A stretch of 49,188 nucleotides of DNA from Bacillota bacterium. GTDB taxonomy: Bacteria; Bacillota; Negativicutes; Sporomusales; Sporomusaceae. Position 1 is the stretch's first letter; every line of letters starts with the position of its first letter. Below, piece by piece: positions 48,072-49,188 of this stretch. Below the pieces are notes generated by a model that was not told the DNA's origin, made no database searches, and was given only the letters and a program-made list of their open reading frames with translations. The DNA lies in the NCBI GenBank assembly GCA_023443285.1, contig JAEZVB010000013.1, forward strand, positions 1 to 49,188. The letters run 5' to 3'. The position numbers and the translations under genes were made by a program.

Positions 48072-49103
48072 TTACTCTTTATGTATATCTTTAAGAGAAA
48101 CCCCGGGAGCTTTGTACCGCCTGAGATATTTTGTATGTGACAGAGTGGACAATAGTGCGGCTAGGGGCTTTATCCGCAAAACTTGGTGCAGCAGCCAGTA
48201 GACGATCCCAACGCTTGTCAACGTATAAATGTATTGGATTACGAATTGGAGCATTTTTGGAGCATTTTGTGGATAGCCTAGTTCGTTGAGTAGCCAGGCA
48301 GTTACTGGCAGTGAGAGTATATAGGAAAACACAAATACGCTAAAAGGGCTAACTTGGATGGCTTGCAGCGGGCAGTAATTCATGCAGGCCATGCAACTGT
48401 CGCACGAGTAGCTCCAATACGGTTTTTTTGCTACCAAAGTTATTGCTTGTTTGGGACAAATTCGTTGACACAAGCCGCAACTATTACATCTATTGGACGC
48501 AAAGAAGAATTTCGATAAAACCAACTGGGCAATAATCAGATACATAAAAGAAATTCTAGCTAATAACAAACCAATAAGAAGCGGGATAAAGCCGTTGTAG
48601 AAGGAGTGTCCTGCTGTTATTTTCTCTGCAAGCTGTTTTACTTTGGCCTTTCCTTTGGCAGCGATAACTTCTACATTGCTATGACTTAATCCCCAATGAA
48701 CAGCAGTCCAGTTTGAGGGCATATCAATGGCCGATATTCCTTTTATCTTATACCCTCTAAGCCAGAGCAAAGCAGCAATCAGATAACCTGCGGTACCTTC
48801 CATTCCAGGCAAGGACAATCCCAATACTCTTGTACCTGCACGCGTTGGCAATACTACTGCGTGAACACCGTTTCCCGGAGGCAAACGAAACACATGCTTA
48901 ATCATTAACCACGGAGCAGTAAAACCATGTGTAGGATAACTGAATACCAATAAATCACTAGTACCAATAGTAAAGTCAATTGATATTTCTTTAATTTGAT
49001 AAAGGTCGGTCTTGACTTTACCTACAGCTTCCAAAAACCATGTTGCAACCTTATAAGAGTTACCAGTACCTGTCATGAAAAACCCTGTTACTTTGCTATA
49101 CAA
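48072..49103 (-). CDS. EFR1-type flavodoxin-ferredoxin membrane protein
   Basis: 343 residues in the order flavodoxin-like domain (FFMTGTGNSYKVATWFLE, FMN phosphate loop near residue 10; FSYPTHGFTAPW), a hydrophobic segment (LIGLLLARISFMYLIIAQ), a 2[4Fe-4S] ferredoxin (CNSCGLCQRICPKQAI, then CDSCMACMNYCPLQAI), and two to three C-terminal hydrophobic helices. EFR1 proteins are thought to carry electrons between flavin and ferredoxin pools at the membrane. TTG start with TGGAGGTG. The 85 bases beyond the start to the window end show no feature that I recognise. Confidence 0.78.
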   Translation of the reverse strand: MYSKVTGFFMTGTGNSYKVATWFLEAVGKVKTDLYQIKEISIDFTIGTSDLLVFSYPTHGFTAPWLMIKHVFRLPPGNGVHAVVLPTRAGTRVLGLSLPGMEGTAGYLIAALLWLRGYKIKGISAIDMPSNWTAVHWGLSHSNVEVIAAKGKAKVKQLAEKITAGHSFYNGFIPLLIGLLLARISFMYLIIAQLVLSKFFFASNRCNSCGLCQRICPKQAITLVAKKPYWSYSCDSCMACMNYCPLQAIQVSPFSVFVFSYILSLPVTAWLLNELGYPQNAPKMLQFVIQYIYTLTSVGIVYWLLHQVLRIKPLAALLSTLSHTKYLRRYKAPGVSLKDIHKE

Positions 49104-49188
49104 CTAGTTCACCTCCATATAGGCAAGAGAATAATCTCATTATAGCTAATAACAAAGTAACATGCTAGTTATTCAAGGGGTGTCAGGG

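Overview
The window looks like chromosome of an anaerobic, probably spore-forming Firmicute, most likely of the Negativicutes (Sporomusa/Pelosinus type). That is an inference from gene content: a Ni-Fe CO dehydrogenase with its CooF ferredoxin, a bifurcating-type NuoEF/HydBC module, a YtpB-like terpene synthase, a YhaM exonuclease, and a Gram-positive LexA box in front of dinB. Strong Shine-Dalgarno sites with frequent GTG and TTG starts fit as well. No rRNA or other phylogenetic marker is present, so the genus is not fixed.

Left half (1-28.8 kb), ordinary chromosome. Housekeeping and stress genes: yhaM, a Mrr-like nuclease-fold protein, SOS-controlled dinB, a UPF0180 protein, an M20 peptidase, and a YitV-like esterase. 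A polyphosphate island follows: ytpB and a Ppx/GppA gene leftward, and a divergent second Ppx/GppA gene with ppk1 rightward. Next come a DnaA-box cluster (13.67-13.81 kb), azlCD, and a NuoE/NuoF/short-NuoG operon that converges on cooS-cooF. After these lie a nuclease-fused XPD/DinG-type helicase, a flavodoxin-fold reductase, a decayed stretch (24.1-24.8 kb, with a shortened Cdd1-like gene), a YbaK deacylase, a dienelactone hydrolase, a MerR-amidohydrolase operon, a phosphatase and two GNAT acetyltransferases.

Right half (28.9-47.7 kb), AT-rich mobile DNA inside a tRNA-Arg(CCT) gene. The chromosomal tRNA is cut in its anticodon loop. Its promoter and 5' half lie at 28798-28906 and a 3' half at 47692-47738. 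A complete tRNA-Arg(CCT) sits between them at 44966-45044. The 7-base anticodon loop TTCCTAA occurs at all three places. I read this as two tandem insertions. Element A (about 28907-45004) carries an integrase with an in-frame stop, five small immunity-like genes, an excisionase/Rep-like pair, a ParB-MT-A70 methyltransferase fusion, a second tyrosine recombinase, an EVE-HNH nuclease, a truncated HEPN-like gene, an unassigned membrane/SEC-C pair and a CBASS-like SLATT plus CD-NTase operon. Element B (about 45005-47698) carries only an ice-binding-fold protein and a clostripain-family peptidase. A single composite element with an internal tRNA copy is the alternative.

The right edge (48.0-49.1 kb) has an EFR1-type flavodoxin/ferredoxin membrane protein. 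The least explained pieces are the gene pair at 41329-42723, the structured, probably RNA-coding segment at 33985-34190, and the way Element A appears to bring its own tRNA promoter and 5' half.
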